Shown here: piece after piece, positions 42,102-49,434 of the stretch
Numbering within the stretch: position 1 is the stretch's first letter
Layout: each line of letters opens with the position of its first letter
DNA from: Georgenia satyanarayanai
GTDB lineage: Bacteria > Actinomycetota > Actinomycetes > Actinomycetales > Actinomycetaceae
Assembly: GCF_023715365.1 (NCBI RefSeq)
Contig: NZ_JAMBNZ010000001.1
Location: 431,569 to 495,568 of the forward strand
Direction of reading: 5' to 3'
Length of the DNA stretch: 64,000 nt
Position numbers and translations under genes: made by a program
Notes under the pieces: generated by a model
Databases searched by the model: none
Told to the model about the DNA's origin: nothing
The model's input: only the letters and a program-made list of their open reading frames with translations

Positions 42102-42776
42102 ATGCGTGAATTCGTGCGCGCGAACGGGCTCGGCCTCGTCTTCGGAGCGCTGTTCCTCCTGTCCGTCGTCGGACAGGCGTTTGCCGGGGTGGCGGAGTTC
42201 AACGACGCCCAGCTCGTCGGCGGATTCGCGCCGGTGTCGTTCGGGCAGTACGTCACGTCGTCGGACTTCGCAGTCGATGTCGCCGAGAACTGGCAGAGCG
42301 AGTACCTGCAGTTCGTCACGTATGTGCTCTTCACCGTCTATCTCGTCCAGAAGGGCTCGCCGGAGTCCAAGGAGCTGCCCAACGAGGGCAGAGAGTCGGA
42401 CAAGGAGCAGAAGGTCGGCCCCTACGCCTCGGACGACTCACCGGCGTGGGCGCAAGCCGGCGGTTGGCGCACGGCGGTGTTCTCACGTTCTCTCGTCACG
42501 GTGATGGGCCTGATCTTCTTCGGCTCCTGGCTGGCGCAGTCCGTCGCAGGCTGGGCAGCCTGGAACGTCCAGCGCCTGCAGAACCTCCAGGACCCGCTGA
42601 CCTGGGCGGAGTACCTCAGCGCTCCTGACTTCTGGTCGCGCAGCCTGCAGAACTGGCAGTCGGAGTTCCTCGCCGTCGGGTCCATGGCCGTCCTGAGCAT
42701 CTACCTGCGCCAGCGGGGCTCCCCGGAGAGCAAGCCGGTGGGCGAGCCACACTCCTCCACCGGCGTGTCCGGCTGA
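42102..42776 (+). CDS. DUF6766 membrane protein with internal duplication
   Basis: A 224-residue membrane protein made of two similar halves. Each has a hydrophobic segment (FGALFLLSVVGQAFAGVAEF, then VMGLIFFGSWLAQSVAGWAAW), an acidic/aromatic stretch, and a closing motif. The closing motifs are ENWQSEYLQFVTYVLFTVYL ending VQKGSPESK, and QNWQSEFLAVGSMAVLSIYL ending RQRGSPESK. The repeated NWQSE and GSPESK show an ancient duplication. Four membrane helices are expected. The function is unknown, and it is co-transcribed with the microprotein and lipoprotein. Confidence 0.75.
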   Translation: MREFVRANGLGLVFGALFLLSVVGQAFAGVAEFNDAQLVGGFAPVSFGQYVTSSDFAVDVAENWQSEYLQFVTYVLFTVYLVQKGSPESKELPNEGRESDKEQKVGPYASDDSPAWAQAGGWRTAVFSRSLVTVMGLIFFGSWLAQSVAGWAAWNVQRLQNLQDPLTWAEYLSAPDFWSRSLQNWQSEFLAVGSMAVLSIYLRQRGSPESKPVGEPHSSTGVSG

Positions 42777-42888
42777 CCCGCCTGTCAAAGAGCTGGCCTC
42801 GCGTGCGATCGGGAGGGAGATCAGGGTAGGTGGTCCCCGTCGATACCATCCAGGCAGCGCGACCACTGCCGAGGACCGGCCGCCGGCC

Positions 42889-43248
42889 TCACCAGCACAG
42901 GCAGAACGGGTGCCCCGCCGGGTCTGCGTACACCCGGAACGTATCCGTCGCGTTCCCGTTCTGGGACCCCTTGAGCAGCCGGGCGCCGTGCGCGATGACG
43001 TGCTCGTGCGCCTCCTCGATGTCATCGATCCACAGGTCGAGGTGGATCTGCTGGGCGTTCCCGTCGGGCCACTCCGGCGGCGCGTGGTCCGGCGCCAGCT
43101 GCACCGCCACGAACGGCTTGCCGTCGACCACCACCTCGTGCCAGTCGTCGTCGGCCTCGATGGTGCCTCCGAGCACCCCTGCCCAGAAGCGGCTCTCCTC
43201 GTCCATGTCGGCGGCGTCGAACACGACGAGATGGTGCTTGATCTGCAT
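42889..43248 (-). CDS. VOC-family (glyoxalase/bleomycin-resistance fold) protein
   Basis: A 119-residue single-domain protein of the vicinal oxygen chelate superfamily. It contains KHHLVVFDAADMDEESRFW, LGGTIEADDDWHEVV, the metal-type His in QIHLDLWIDDIEEAHEHV, and a C-terminal VYADPAGHPFCLCW. It may bind or modify a small hydrophobic molecule, and no partner indicates which. The ATG at 43248 is preceded by AAGGAGG. Confidence 0.8.
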   Translation of the reverse strand: MQIKHHLVVFDAADMDEESRFWAGVLGGTIEADDDWHEVVVDGKPFVAVQLAPDHAPPEWPDGNAQQIHLDLWIDDIEEAHEHVIAHGARLLKGSQNGNATDTFRVYADPAGHPFCLCW

Positions 43249-43440
43249 AGCGGCCTCCTTGCTCGCGTGGGGACACGCTAGTCGCCGCCACCCCGCCAGC
43301 GCGAGGGCTGGACGTCCCGATCTCAGGCGACCGCTGGCGGCTCTCCGCGCCTCAGGGACGCACATCCGGTACGTCGGGACATGACGCCAGGTGCGTTCAG
43401 ACGACGGGGTGTGCGTCCGAGGCGGAAAGGGGCGCGACTA

Positions 43441-44457
43441 TCAGACGCGCAGCAGCGCCTTGATCGCGCGGCGCTCGTCCATCGCGCGGTACGCCTCGGC
43501 GGCGTCCTCGAGCGGCACCTCGAGGTCGAACACCTTGCCCGGGTCGATGTGCCGGTTCCAGATGAGGTCGATGAGCTCGGGCAGGTACGCGCGCACGGGC
43601 GCGGGCCCGCCGTGGAGGTGGACGTGGGAGCCGAAGAGGAGGTTGCCGGGGATCTCGACGTCGTGGGAGACGCCCACGAAGCCGACGTGCCCTCCTGCAC
43701 GGGTGGAGGCGATGGCCTGGAGCATCGCCTCCTGCGTGCCCACGGCCTCGATGACGGAGTGCGCGCCCAGCCCGCCAGTCATCTCCTTGACGACGGCGGC
43801 ACCCTCGTCACCCCGCTCGGTCACGATGTCGGTCGCGCCGAACTCACGGGCCAGCGCCTGCCGGTCGGCGTGCCGGCTGAAGGCGATGATCCGCTCGGCG
43901 CCCATCTCACGGGCGGCGAGCACCCCGAGCAGCCCCACGGCCCCGTCCCCGACGACGGCCACCGTCCTGCCCGGCGCCACCTGCGCCGCGGCGGCCGCGA
44001 ACCAGCCGGTTCCCAGGACGTCCGAGGCAGCGAGCAGGCTGGGCACCAGCTCCGCCGCTGGCTGGCCCGGCGTGGTGACAAGCGTGCCGTCGGCGAGCGG
44101 CACGGGCAGGTACTCGGCCTGCGAGCCGGTCATGCCGACGCGCTGCACGCACGCCGACTGGTACCCGGACCGGCAGATCTCGCACGTGTTGTCGGACGCG
44201 ATGAAGGAGCCGACGACGAAGTCGCCCACCTTGACCTCGCTCACCGCGGACCCGACCTCCTCCACGACCCCGACGTACTCGTGCCCCATCGGCCGCGGCC
44301 GCCGGATCTCGTCGGCGCCGCGGTAGGGCCACAGGTCCGAACCGCACACGCACGCCGCGGCGAGCCGAATGATCGCGTCCGTCGGCTCCTGCAGCGTGGG
44401 CATCGGCAGGTCCTCGACACGGACGTCGCCGGCTCCGTGCATGACAACTCCGCGCAT
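43441..44457 (-). CDS. Zinc-dependent alcohol dehydrogenase
   Basis: A 338-residue zinc MDR enzyme. The catalytic zinc site is ACVCGSDLWPYRG and MGHEYVGVVEEVGS. The structural lobe is reduced (DNTCEICRSGYQSACV, three cysteines visible), and the coenzyme loop is GRTVAVVGDGAVGLLGVLAA. The family is that of threonine/alcohol dehydrogenase-like proteins; substrate unknown. ATG 44457 has AGGAG eight bases upstream, while longer open frame has no site. Confidence 0.83.
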   Translation of the reverse strand: MRGVVMHGAGDVRVEDLPMPTLQEPTDAIIRLAAACVCGSDLWPYRGADEIRRPRPMGHEYVGVVEEVGSAVSEVKVGDFVVGSFIASDNTCEICRSGYQSACVQRVGMTGSQAEYLPVPLADGTLVTTPGQPAAELVPSLLAASDVLGTGWFAAAAAQVAPGRTVAVVGDGAVGLLGVLAAREMGAERIIAFSRHADRQALAREFGATDIVTERGDEGAAVVKEMTGGLGAHSVIEAVGTQEAMLQAIASTRAGGHVGFVGVSHDVEIPGNLLFGSHVHLHGGPAPVRAYLPELIDLIWNRHIDPGKVFDLEVPLEDAAEAYRAMDERRAIKALLRV

Positions 44458-44538
44458 GTGGTGCTCCTGCTCGTCGGTTCGGACTCCCAGGTTCACCTCC
44501 CGCGCGCACCGGCACAACCGCTGACGACGACGGCGACC

Positions 44539-44558
44539 ACCTCGCCAACCGGCGAGGT
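44539..44558. terminator. Short hairpin downstream of the 48-residue protein gene
   Basis: ACCTCGCC, loop AACC, GGCGAGGT: a perfect 8-base-pair stem about 105 bases downstream of the small minus-strand gene at 44663. It is a modest terminator candidate. Confidence 0.4.
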
Positions 44559-44662
44559 CGCGCCCGTCGCAGGGGTCACCGGCCGGCGAGGCGGTCCGAA
44601 GCGATCGACGCGGCCAGTCGCCCGCTGCACCACCCGCCTCGCACAGCGGGCGAGATGCGCTC

Positions 44663-44809
44663 TCAGAGGGCCTCGCCGGCCTCCTCGTCGGCGCCGATGA
44701 GCTCCCGCAGCCGCGCCTGCACGGCGGCTCGCTGCGCCATCACGCTCACCTGCCACATCGGAGCAGCCCGCATCGCGGCAACACTCTGGCCATACTCGTC
44801 AACGCCCAT
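44663..44809 (-). CDS. 48-residue small protein, paralogue of the one at 55302
   Basis: Starts at ATG 44809 behind GGGAGGGGAG. The protein begins MGVDEYGQSVAAMRAAPMWQ and continues with an amphipathic helix rich in Ala, Arg and Leu (AQRAAVQARLRELIG), ending in the acidic ADEEAGEAL. A second protein at 55302-55442 shares MRAAP[ML]W, a VxARLR core and the acidic end. The conserved pattern in two separate loci indicates a genuine small-protein family. Function unknown; a helical regulator or interaction peptide is possible. Confidence 0.6.
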   Translation of the reverse strand: MGVDEYGQSVAAMRAAPMWQVSVMAQRAAVQARLRELIGADEEAGEAL

Positions 44810-45280
44810 GGGGTCTCCCCTCCCGCCCGGGTGCCGGCGCCCACTGGTGCCGACCCGCCCCACCGTAGTCGACAAGGCAGGAGTGCTCACGCTCTCAGGC
44901 TGCGGCCGCGGCGTCAGGCGTCGGACGACGCGACGACGCGACGACGTCGTACACGAGGCGCGTCGCCGTCGACGTGGCCGTCACGCTCCGCTGCACCAGC
45001 GACCGCAACGGCCGCTGCCAGGCAAGGTGGGAAAGGTCCGGTCGAGGGAGGACAGACGCACCGACTCCGGCGGTGCATTCGTGACGATGCGAACGCAGGA
45101 GTGGCGGCTTCCCCCGCCCGTAGCCCCGCGACGGCACGCACGATGTGGGAGCGCGCCATGAGAGTCTCCTGCCACACGGGAGCGGACCGCGTCTCGGGAC
45201 GCAGCTCCTCCGCAGGTGCGGGCGGTCTACGCTCCTCCGGGCCCTGGACGGGCCGGATCCCACGACGAAGGCAGAGGTTC
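44810..45280. other. Region without a confident gene
   Basis: About 470 bases between two small genes. The best candidate is a minus-strand frame from ATG 45159 (AGGAG six bases upstream) to 44914, 81 residues starting MARSHIVRAVAGLRAGEA. Its second half is Arg/Cys-rich with poor codon bias, and a different minus frame (VQRSVTATSTATRLVYDVV) looks more coding near 44900-45000. This could be a small gene broken by a frameshift. Confidence 0.3.
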
Positions 45281-45814
45281 GTGTTCACCAAGACCATCCG
45301 CGCAGGGGCAACCTCCCTGACCGCACTCGCGCTCGCCCTCTCGCTCGCCGCCTGCGGCTCGGACGAGCCGGAGCCCGAGGCAAGCACCGAGCCGACCACC
45401 CAGGAAGCCACCTCCGAGGCGACCACTCCGGAGGCCGAGCCGAGCGCCACCGAGGAGAAGGCACCGGAGGAGACCGCCCCCGCCGACTCGGAGGCAGCCC
45501 TCGACGAGTACATCGCCCTCGAGCAGGCGCAGCTGGAGGCGGCGGGAGACTCGCTGGCCGACGTCTACTCCGAGGTCACGGTCACCCCGGAGTACCCGGA
45601 CACGGCCGTGTTCACCTACACCTACGCGCAGGAGGTGCCCGCCGAGGAGGCAGCGGCGCAGCTCGAGAGCATGGTCGGGGACCTCAAGGAGCTCTGCGAG
45701 ACCGCGGTCTTCCCAGCGATGGAGTCGATGGGCGTCGGCCCGAGCCAGAAGGTCACCTACATCTACAACAACCCCGACGGCTCCGAGATCTGGAGCCAGA
45801 CCTTCGAGTCGTAG
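45281..45814 (+). CDS. DUF4854-like lipoprotein
   Basis: A 177-residue lipoprotein. After the signal peptide and lipobox LAAC comes a Glu/Pro/Thr-rich linker of about 55 residues. The folded domain follows: LDEYIALEQAQLEAAGDSLADVYSE, TAVFTYTYAQEVPAEEAAAQLES, VFPAMESMGVGPSQKVTYIY and a final GSEIWSQTFES. This matches my memory of DUF4854, small surface lipoproteins of Gram-positives. GTG 45281 is used because the residues before it are Arg-rich and lack a start; AGAGG is just upstream. A strong terminator follows. Confidence 0.72.
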   Translation: MFTKTIRAGATSLTALALALSLAACGSDEPEPEASTEPTTQEATSEATTPEAEPSATEEKAPEETAPADSEAALDEYIALEQAQLEAAGDSLADVYSEVTVTPEYPDTAVFTYTYAQEVPAEEAAAQLESMVGDLKELCETAVFPAMESMGVGPSQKVTYIYNNPDGSEIWSQTFES

Positions 45815-45820
45815 GGCCCG

Positions 45821-45861
45821 GGCAGTGACGTCCACGAGATAGCGTCGTGGACGTCACTGCC
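45821..45861. terminator. Perfect hairpin terminator
   Basis: A 17-base-pair perfect stem (45821-45837 with 45845-45861) and 7-base loop begin six bases after the lipoprotein stop. It lies 28 bases before the MalY-type gene start, so it separates the two transcription units. Confidence 0.8.
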
Positions 45862-45889
45862 GCGCCTGGCGGCCGACTGAGGAGGACCA

Positions 45890-47047
45890 GTGCACCCCTT
45901 CGACGAGATCACCGTCGACCAGCTCCGCGCCGCGGGCAGCACCAAGTGGACGACCTTCCCCGATGCGATCGGCGCCTTCATCGCCGAGATGGACTTCGGC
46001 GTCCCACCCGCCGTGGCGGAGGTCGTGCGCACCGCCGCGGACAGCCAGGCGATGGGCTACCTCCCGGCCGCGGACCGCGCCGCCGCGAAGCGCGCCACCG
46101 CCCACTGGCTGGCCCGCAGCTTCGACTGGCAGGTCCCCGAGGACACCGTCCACCTCCTGCCCGACGTCCTGTCCGCTCTGCGCATCGCCGTCCAGCGCTT
46201 CACCCCGCCCGGCTCCCCCGTCATCGTGCCCACCCCGGCCTACATGCCCTTCCTCACCGTCGTGCCGGCCGTGGACCGGCAGGTCATCGAGGTGCCCTCG
46301 CTCCTGGAGGAGGACGGACGCTACCGCCTCGACCTCGAGGCCATCGACGCCGCCTTCGCCGCCGGCGCCGGCCTCCTCGTCCTGTGCAACCCGTGGAACC
46401 CCGTGGGCCGCGTGCTCACGCGCGAGGAGCTCAGCGCCGTCGCCGAGGTCGTCGACCGCCACGGCGGGCGCGTCTTCTCCGACGAGATCCACGCCCCCCT
46501 CGTCCTGGACGACCTCCCCCACATCCCCTACGCCTCCCTCGACGCGCGCACCGCCGGCCACACCATCACCGCCGTCGCCGCCTCCAAGGGCTGGAACATC
46601 CCCGGCCTCAAGTGCGGCCAGATGATCCTCTCCAACCCCGACGACGTCGCCGCCTTCGCCCCGTACGCCACCGACGCCGGGGACACGGTCGGGCTCCTGG
46701 GCGGACGCGGCGCCGTCGCCGCCTACACCGAGAGCCAGGACTGGCTCGAGGACGTCGTCACCTACCTCCGCGGCAACCGCGACCTCCTCGTCGAGATGGT
46801 CGACCAGATCCCCGGGCTGCGTGTGAGCCCCGTCGAGGGCACCTACATCGCCTGGCTCGACTGCCGCGAGCTCGACCTCCCCGGCGGCCCCGCCCAGTTC
46901 TTCCGCCGCGAGGCCGGCGTCGCCCTCACCGACGGCACGAGCTGCGGCCGGGGCGGCGACGGCTTCGCCAGGCTGATCTTCGCCAGCCCGCGGCCCGTCC
47001 TCGAGCAGGCACTGACCCAGATGCGCGACGCCGCAGCTCGCCGCTGA
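45890..47047 (+). CDS. MalY/PatB-type C-S lyase (cystathionine beta-lyase-like)
   Basis: A 385-residue PLP enzyme. WIAEMDFGVPPAV-type opening (AFIAEMDFGVPPAV), PGSPVIVPTPAYMPFLTVVP, LLVLCNPWNPVGRVLTREEL, VFSDEIHAPLVLDD, and the PLP lysine in AVAASKGWNIPGLKCGQ identify the MalY/PatB group. Such enzymes cleave cystathionine or other cysteine conjugates to pyruvate, ammonia and a thiol. GTG 45890 has AGGAGG right upstream. It is a single gene, convergent with the pilus operon. Confidence 0.85.
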   Translation: MHPFDEITVDQLRAAGSTKWTTFPDAIGAFIAEMDFGVPPAVAEVVRTAADSQAMGYLPAADRAAAKRATAHWLARSFDWQVPEDTVHLLPDVLSALRIAVQRFTPPGSPVIVPTPAYMPFLTVVPAVDRQVIEVPSLLEEDGRYRLDLEAIDAAFAAGAGLLVLCNPWNPVGRVLTREELSAVAEVVDRHGGRVFSDEIHAPLVLDDLPHIPYASLDARTAGHTITAVAASKGWNIPGLKCGQMILSNPDDVAAFAPYATDAGDTVGLLGGRGAVAAYTESQDWLEDVVTYLRGNRDLLVEMVDQIPGLRVSPVEGTYIAWLDCRELDLPGGPAQFFRREAGVALTDGTSCGRGGDGFARLIFASPRPVLEQALTQMRDAAARR

Positions 47048-47080
47048 GCCGACCGGCGAGCATTGCCGGCCCCGAGCGGC

Positions 47081-47884
47081 TCAGGGCGCCGCGGTCTCCG
47101 CCTTGACGGGACGAGCGACGAAGACGACGGCACCGGCGGTGACCACGCCGGCGACGACGGCCCACCACGGGAAGTGGCGCACCTGCGACGGACCACCGGC
47201 GAGCGCGCCGTCCGGGGTCTCCACCCGCTCCGCGACGACGACGATCCGGTCGGTGTTCATCCCCAGCGGCGTGCACGTGATGAGGGTGAGCAGGTCCCGG
47301 TCCAGCTGGACCGGCTGCCGCTCGGCCTCCCCCGGAGGCAGCACGTCGTCGCTGATCGCCTCGTAGGTGAGCACCTCACCGGCGACCTCGAGAATCACCT
47401 CCTCCCCCACCTCCATCTCGTTGAGGTAGGTGAACGCGGTCGCGGTCGCCAGGCCACGGTGCCCGCCGATGACGGCGTTGGTCCCCGGCCCGCCGACCGG
47501 CAGGCTCGTGCCCTCCACGTGCCCGAGCGCGCGGCTCAGCACCTCCTCGCTCATGCCGTGGCGGATCGGCTGGTCCAGGTCGATCGACGGGATCCGCAGC
47601 CGGGCCATGACGTCGGTGTCCCCCACGGTGAGGATCGAGGGGTAGTCGTCCTCGTCGAGGTCGATGCCGTACAGGAGGGCCTCGTTGTACTCGTGGGCGC
47701 GCTCGGTCATCCGGGCCCGGCCGGCGGGGTCGATCGCCCGCACGGCGCCGGCCAGCTCGTCGTTGGCCCGGTTCTGCTCGATCTGCTGCAGCCACATGGC
47801 CATCGGGGCGTACAGCATCACCATCGCCCCACCCCACACCATGAGCGCGATGACCAGGCGCGTGGTCCTGCTCAGCGTCCCCAC
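47081..47884 (-). CDS. Class C (pilus) sortase
   Basis: A 267-residue membrane-bound transpeptidase. It has an N-terminal hydrophobic anchor, a lid-like region with DPAGRARM, the catalytic His142 in AVIGGHRGLATATAFTYL, Cys204 in LLTLITCTPLGMN and Arg213 in TDRIVVVAERV. A C-terminal hydrophobic segment with a basic end (WWAVVAGVVTAGAVVFVA) is typical of class C. It links pilin subunits covalently through the pilin-motif lysine. It lies downstream of the backbone pilin, separated by a hairpin. Confidence 0.88.
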   Translation of the reverse strand: MGTLSRTTRLVIALMVWGGAMVMLYAPMAMWLQQIEQNRANDELAGAVRAIDPAGRARMTERAHEYNEALLYGIDLDEDDYPSILTVGDTDVMARLRIPSIDLDQPIRHGMSEEVLSRALGHVEGTSLPVGGPGTNAVIGGHRGLATATAFTYLNEMEVGEEVILEVAGEVLTYEAISDDVLPPGEAERQPVQLDRDLLTLITCTPLGMNTDRIVVVAERVETPDGALAGGPSQVRHFPWWAVVAGVVTAGAVVFVARPVKAETAAP

Positions 47885-47907
47885 CGGGTACCTCCCACCA
47901 GCAACGG

Positions 47908-47941
47908 GCTGCGGGGCGGCCCGTGGGAGCCGCCCCGCAGC
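47908..47941. terminator. Hairpin between backbone pilin and sortase genes
   Basis: A 13-base-pair perfect stem (47908-47920 with 47929-47941) with an 8-base loop fills most of the 63-base spacer. Lying inside a same-strand operon, it probably reduces transcription into the sortase gene, or protects the pilin mRNA end, giving much more pilin than sortase. Confidence 0.65.
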
Positions 47942-47947
47942 GCGGGT

Positions 47948-49342
47948 CTACCGCTGTGCGCGGACCGTGCGTCGCTTGCTCACGACGGCGATCCCCACGC
48001 CTGCGCCGATGAGCCCGAGACCGAGCAGCGCGGCACCCGCCATGCCCGCGGCGCCGAGCACCGGCAGGTCGACGCCGGAGCGCTGGGCGTTGGCGATCTC
48101 CACCCGGTTCTCACCGGTGACGATGGTGACCGGGTCGATGGAGCCGGAGGCGGTGTAGCCGGCGGGCGCCGTGGTCTCGACGAGGTGGACGGTCGTGCCG
48201 GCCGGGAACCCCGGAAGCAGCACGGTCCCGTCGCTGCCGGTCGTGAACTCGCTGACGAGCTGCCCGCCGACAAGCATCTCGACGGCGTGCTCCCTGTTCT
48301 TCGCGTCGTCGGCGTTCGTGTAGGCCTGGAAGACCGCACCGGCGAGCGGCGCGTCCACGTCCCCGGCCACGTGCTTGTAGATCTCCAGGGAGCCCCAGGA
48401 CATGACCGAACGGGGCGCGAAGCGCGCCTCGCCGATGGCAAAGGCGGCCGCGTTCTCGATCGTGCCGTCGCCGATGGCCACAACGGTGGTGTCGAAGGAG
48501 GCGATGAGCGTGGCGGCCGGTGAGGCCTGCTGCGCCAGCTTCGTCAGTCCGCTCGGGGTGAGCGTGATCGTGAGGACCCGGGCCTCGTAGGAGACCGCGT
48601 AGTCCCCGGCACCGAGCCCGGCGTCCGGCTGGGTGGTGATCCTCAGCGAGTCCGGGACGTACTGCAGGCGCGGGTCGAGCGTGTCGGTGACGACGTACCG
48701 CGACAGTGGCTGCCCCGCCGTCGCCCCCTCGGGCACCGAGCCGGTGAGCGTCCAGGTGGCACGGTCCCCGACGGCGAGCGCCGCGGAGGCGTCCACCGTC
48801 TTGTCCGCCGTGGCGATCGAGCTCTTCGGGAACACCGCCACGTCGTAGAGCCAGCCACCGGTCACCTTCTCGTCCGGGTAGGGGATCGTCACGAGGAAGG
48901 GCATCGTGCGGGCTGCGACGTGCGCGGGGCCGGCGGTCGGCGTGACGTAGTACAGCCCGAGGTCCAGGTCCTCGAACGTCGCTTCCCCGCTCGCGCCGGT
49001 GGTCCGGACCCCGGCGGGCTCCATGACGGCGCCGCTCTGCTCGATGGTGGCCGCGTCGGCGCCCTCGATGGCCCGCCAGCCCTGTGGGGTCGCCAGGTCG
49101 ACACGCTGGCCGCCGTACTCGGTGACTCGCTGCAGGGTGAGCTCGACGCCCTCGATGGGCGCGGACTCCACCCCCTCGGCGGTCCGGCCCTGCGCGGTGA
49201 CCGTCAGCTGCCCGCGAGCGCTGGGGTCGATGTTCGAGGGCGCGGCGTCGGCCGGTGCAGCAGCCGCGAGGCCGGGGAGACCGACGACGGCGACAGCCGC
49301 GATCGCGACGGCGGCGCCGAGCCGCTGACGGAGAGTGACCAT
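47948..49342 (-). CDS. Backbone pilin, fimbrial isopeptide-forming protein
   Basis: A 464-residue secreted pilin. The signal peptide ends near residue 34. The pilin motif WLYDVAVFPK (164-173) offers the lysine for polymerisation. CnaA/B-like isopeptide domains follow (GSLEIYKHVAGDVDAPLAGA is the start of the last), with the E-box VHLVETTAPAGY close to the end. The sorting signal is LPVLG (about 426-430), then a hydrophobic segment and KRR tail; Leu occupies the place of the usual Thr. AAGGAACACC precedes ATG 49342. It is the middle gene of an adhesin-pilin-sortase operon. Confidence 0.88.
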   Translation of the reverse strand: MVTLRQRLGAAVAIAAVAVVGLPGLAAAAPADAAPSNIDPSARGQLTVTAQGRTAEGVESAPIEGVELTLQRVTEYGGQRVDLATPQGWRAIEGADAATIEQSGAVMEPAGVRTTGASGEATFEDLDLGLYYVTPTAGPAHVAARTMPFLVTIPYPDEKVTGGWLYDVAVFPKSSIATADKTVDASAALAVGDRATWTLTGSVPEGATAGQPLSRYVVTDTLDPRLQYVPDSLRITTQPDAGLGAGDYAVSYEARVLTITLTPSGLTKLAQQASPAATLIASFDTTVVAIGDGTIENAAAFAIGEARFAPRSVMSWGSLEIYKHVAGDVDAPLAGAVFQAYTNADDAKNREHAVEMLVGGQLVSEFTTGSDGTVLLPGFPAGTTVHLVETTAPAGYTASGSIDPVTIVTGENRVEIANAQRSGVDLPVLGAAGMAGAALLGLGLIGAGVGIAVVSKRRTVRAQR

Positions 49343-49434
49343 GGTGTTCCTTCTGTTCGTCCGGCGCGGGGCCGGCTGTGGGGCCGACGAGATCGTCGCC
49401 GGCTCTCGGTGTCGTACGGGCGAGACGGGCGCAG

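Noticed and set aside
44914..45159. Minus-strand 81-residue frame with an AGGAG site
   Set aside because: The start looks plausible, but the second half is Arg/Cys-rich and loses codon bias while another frame looks more coding. It is too ambiguous to call as a gene.
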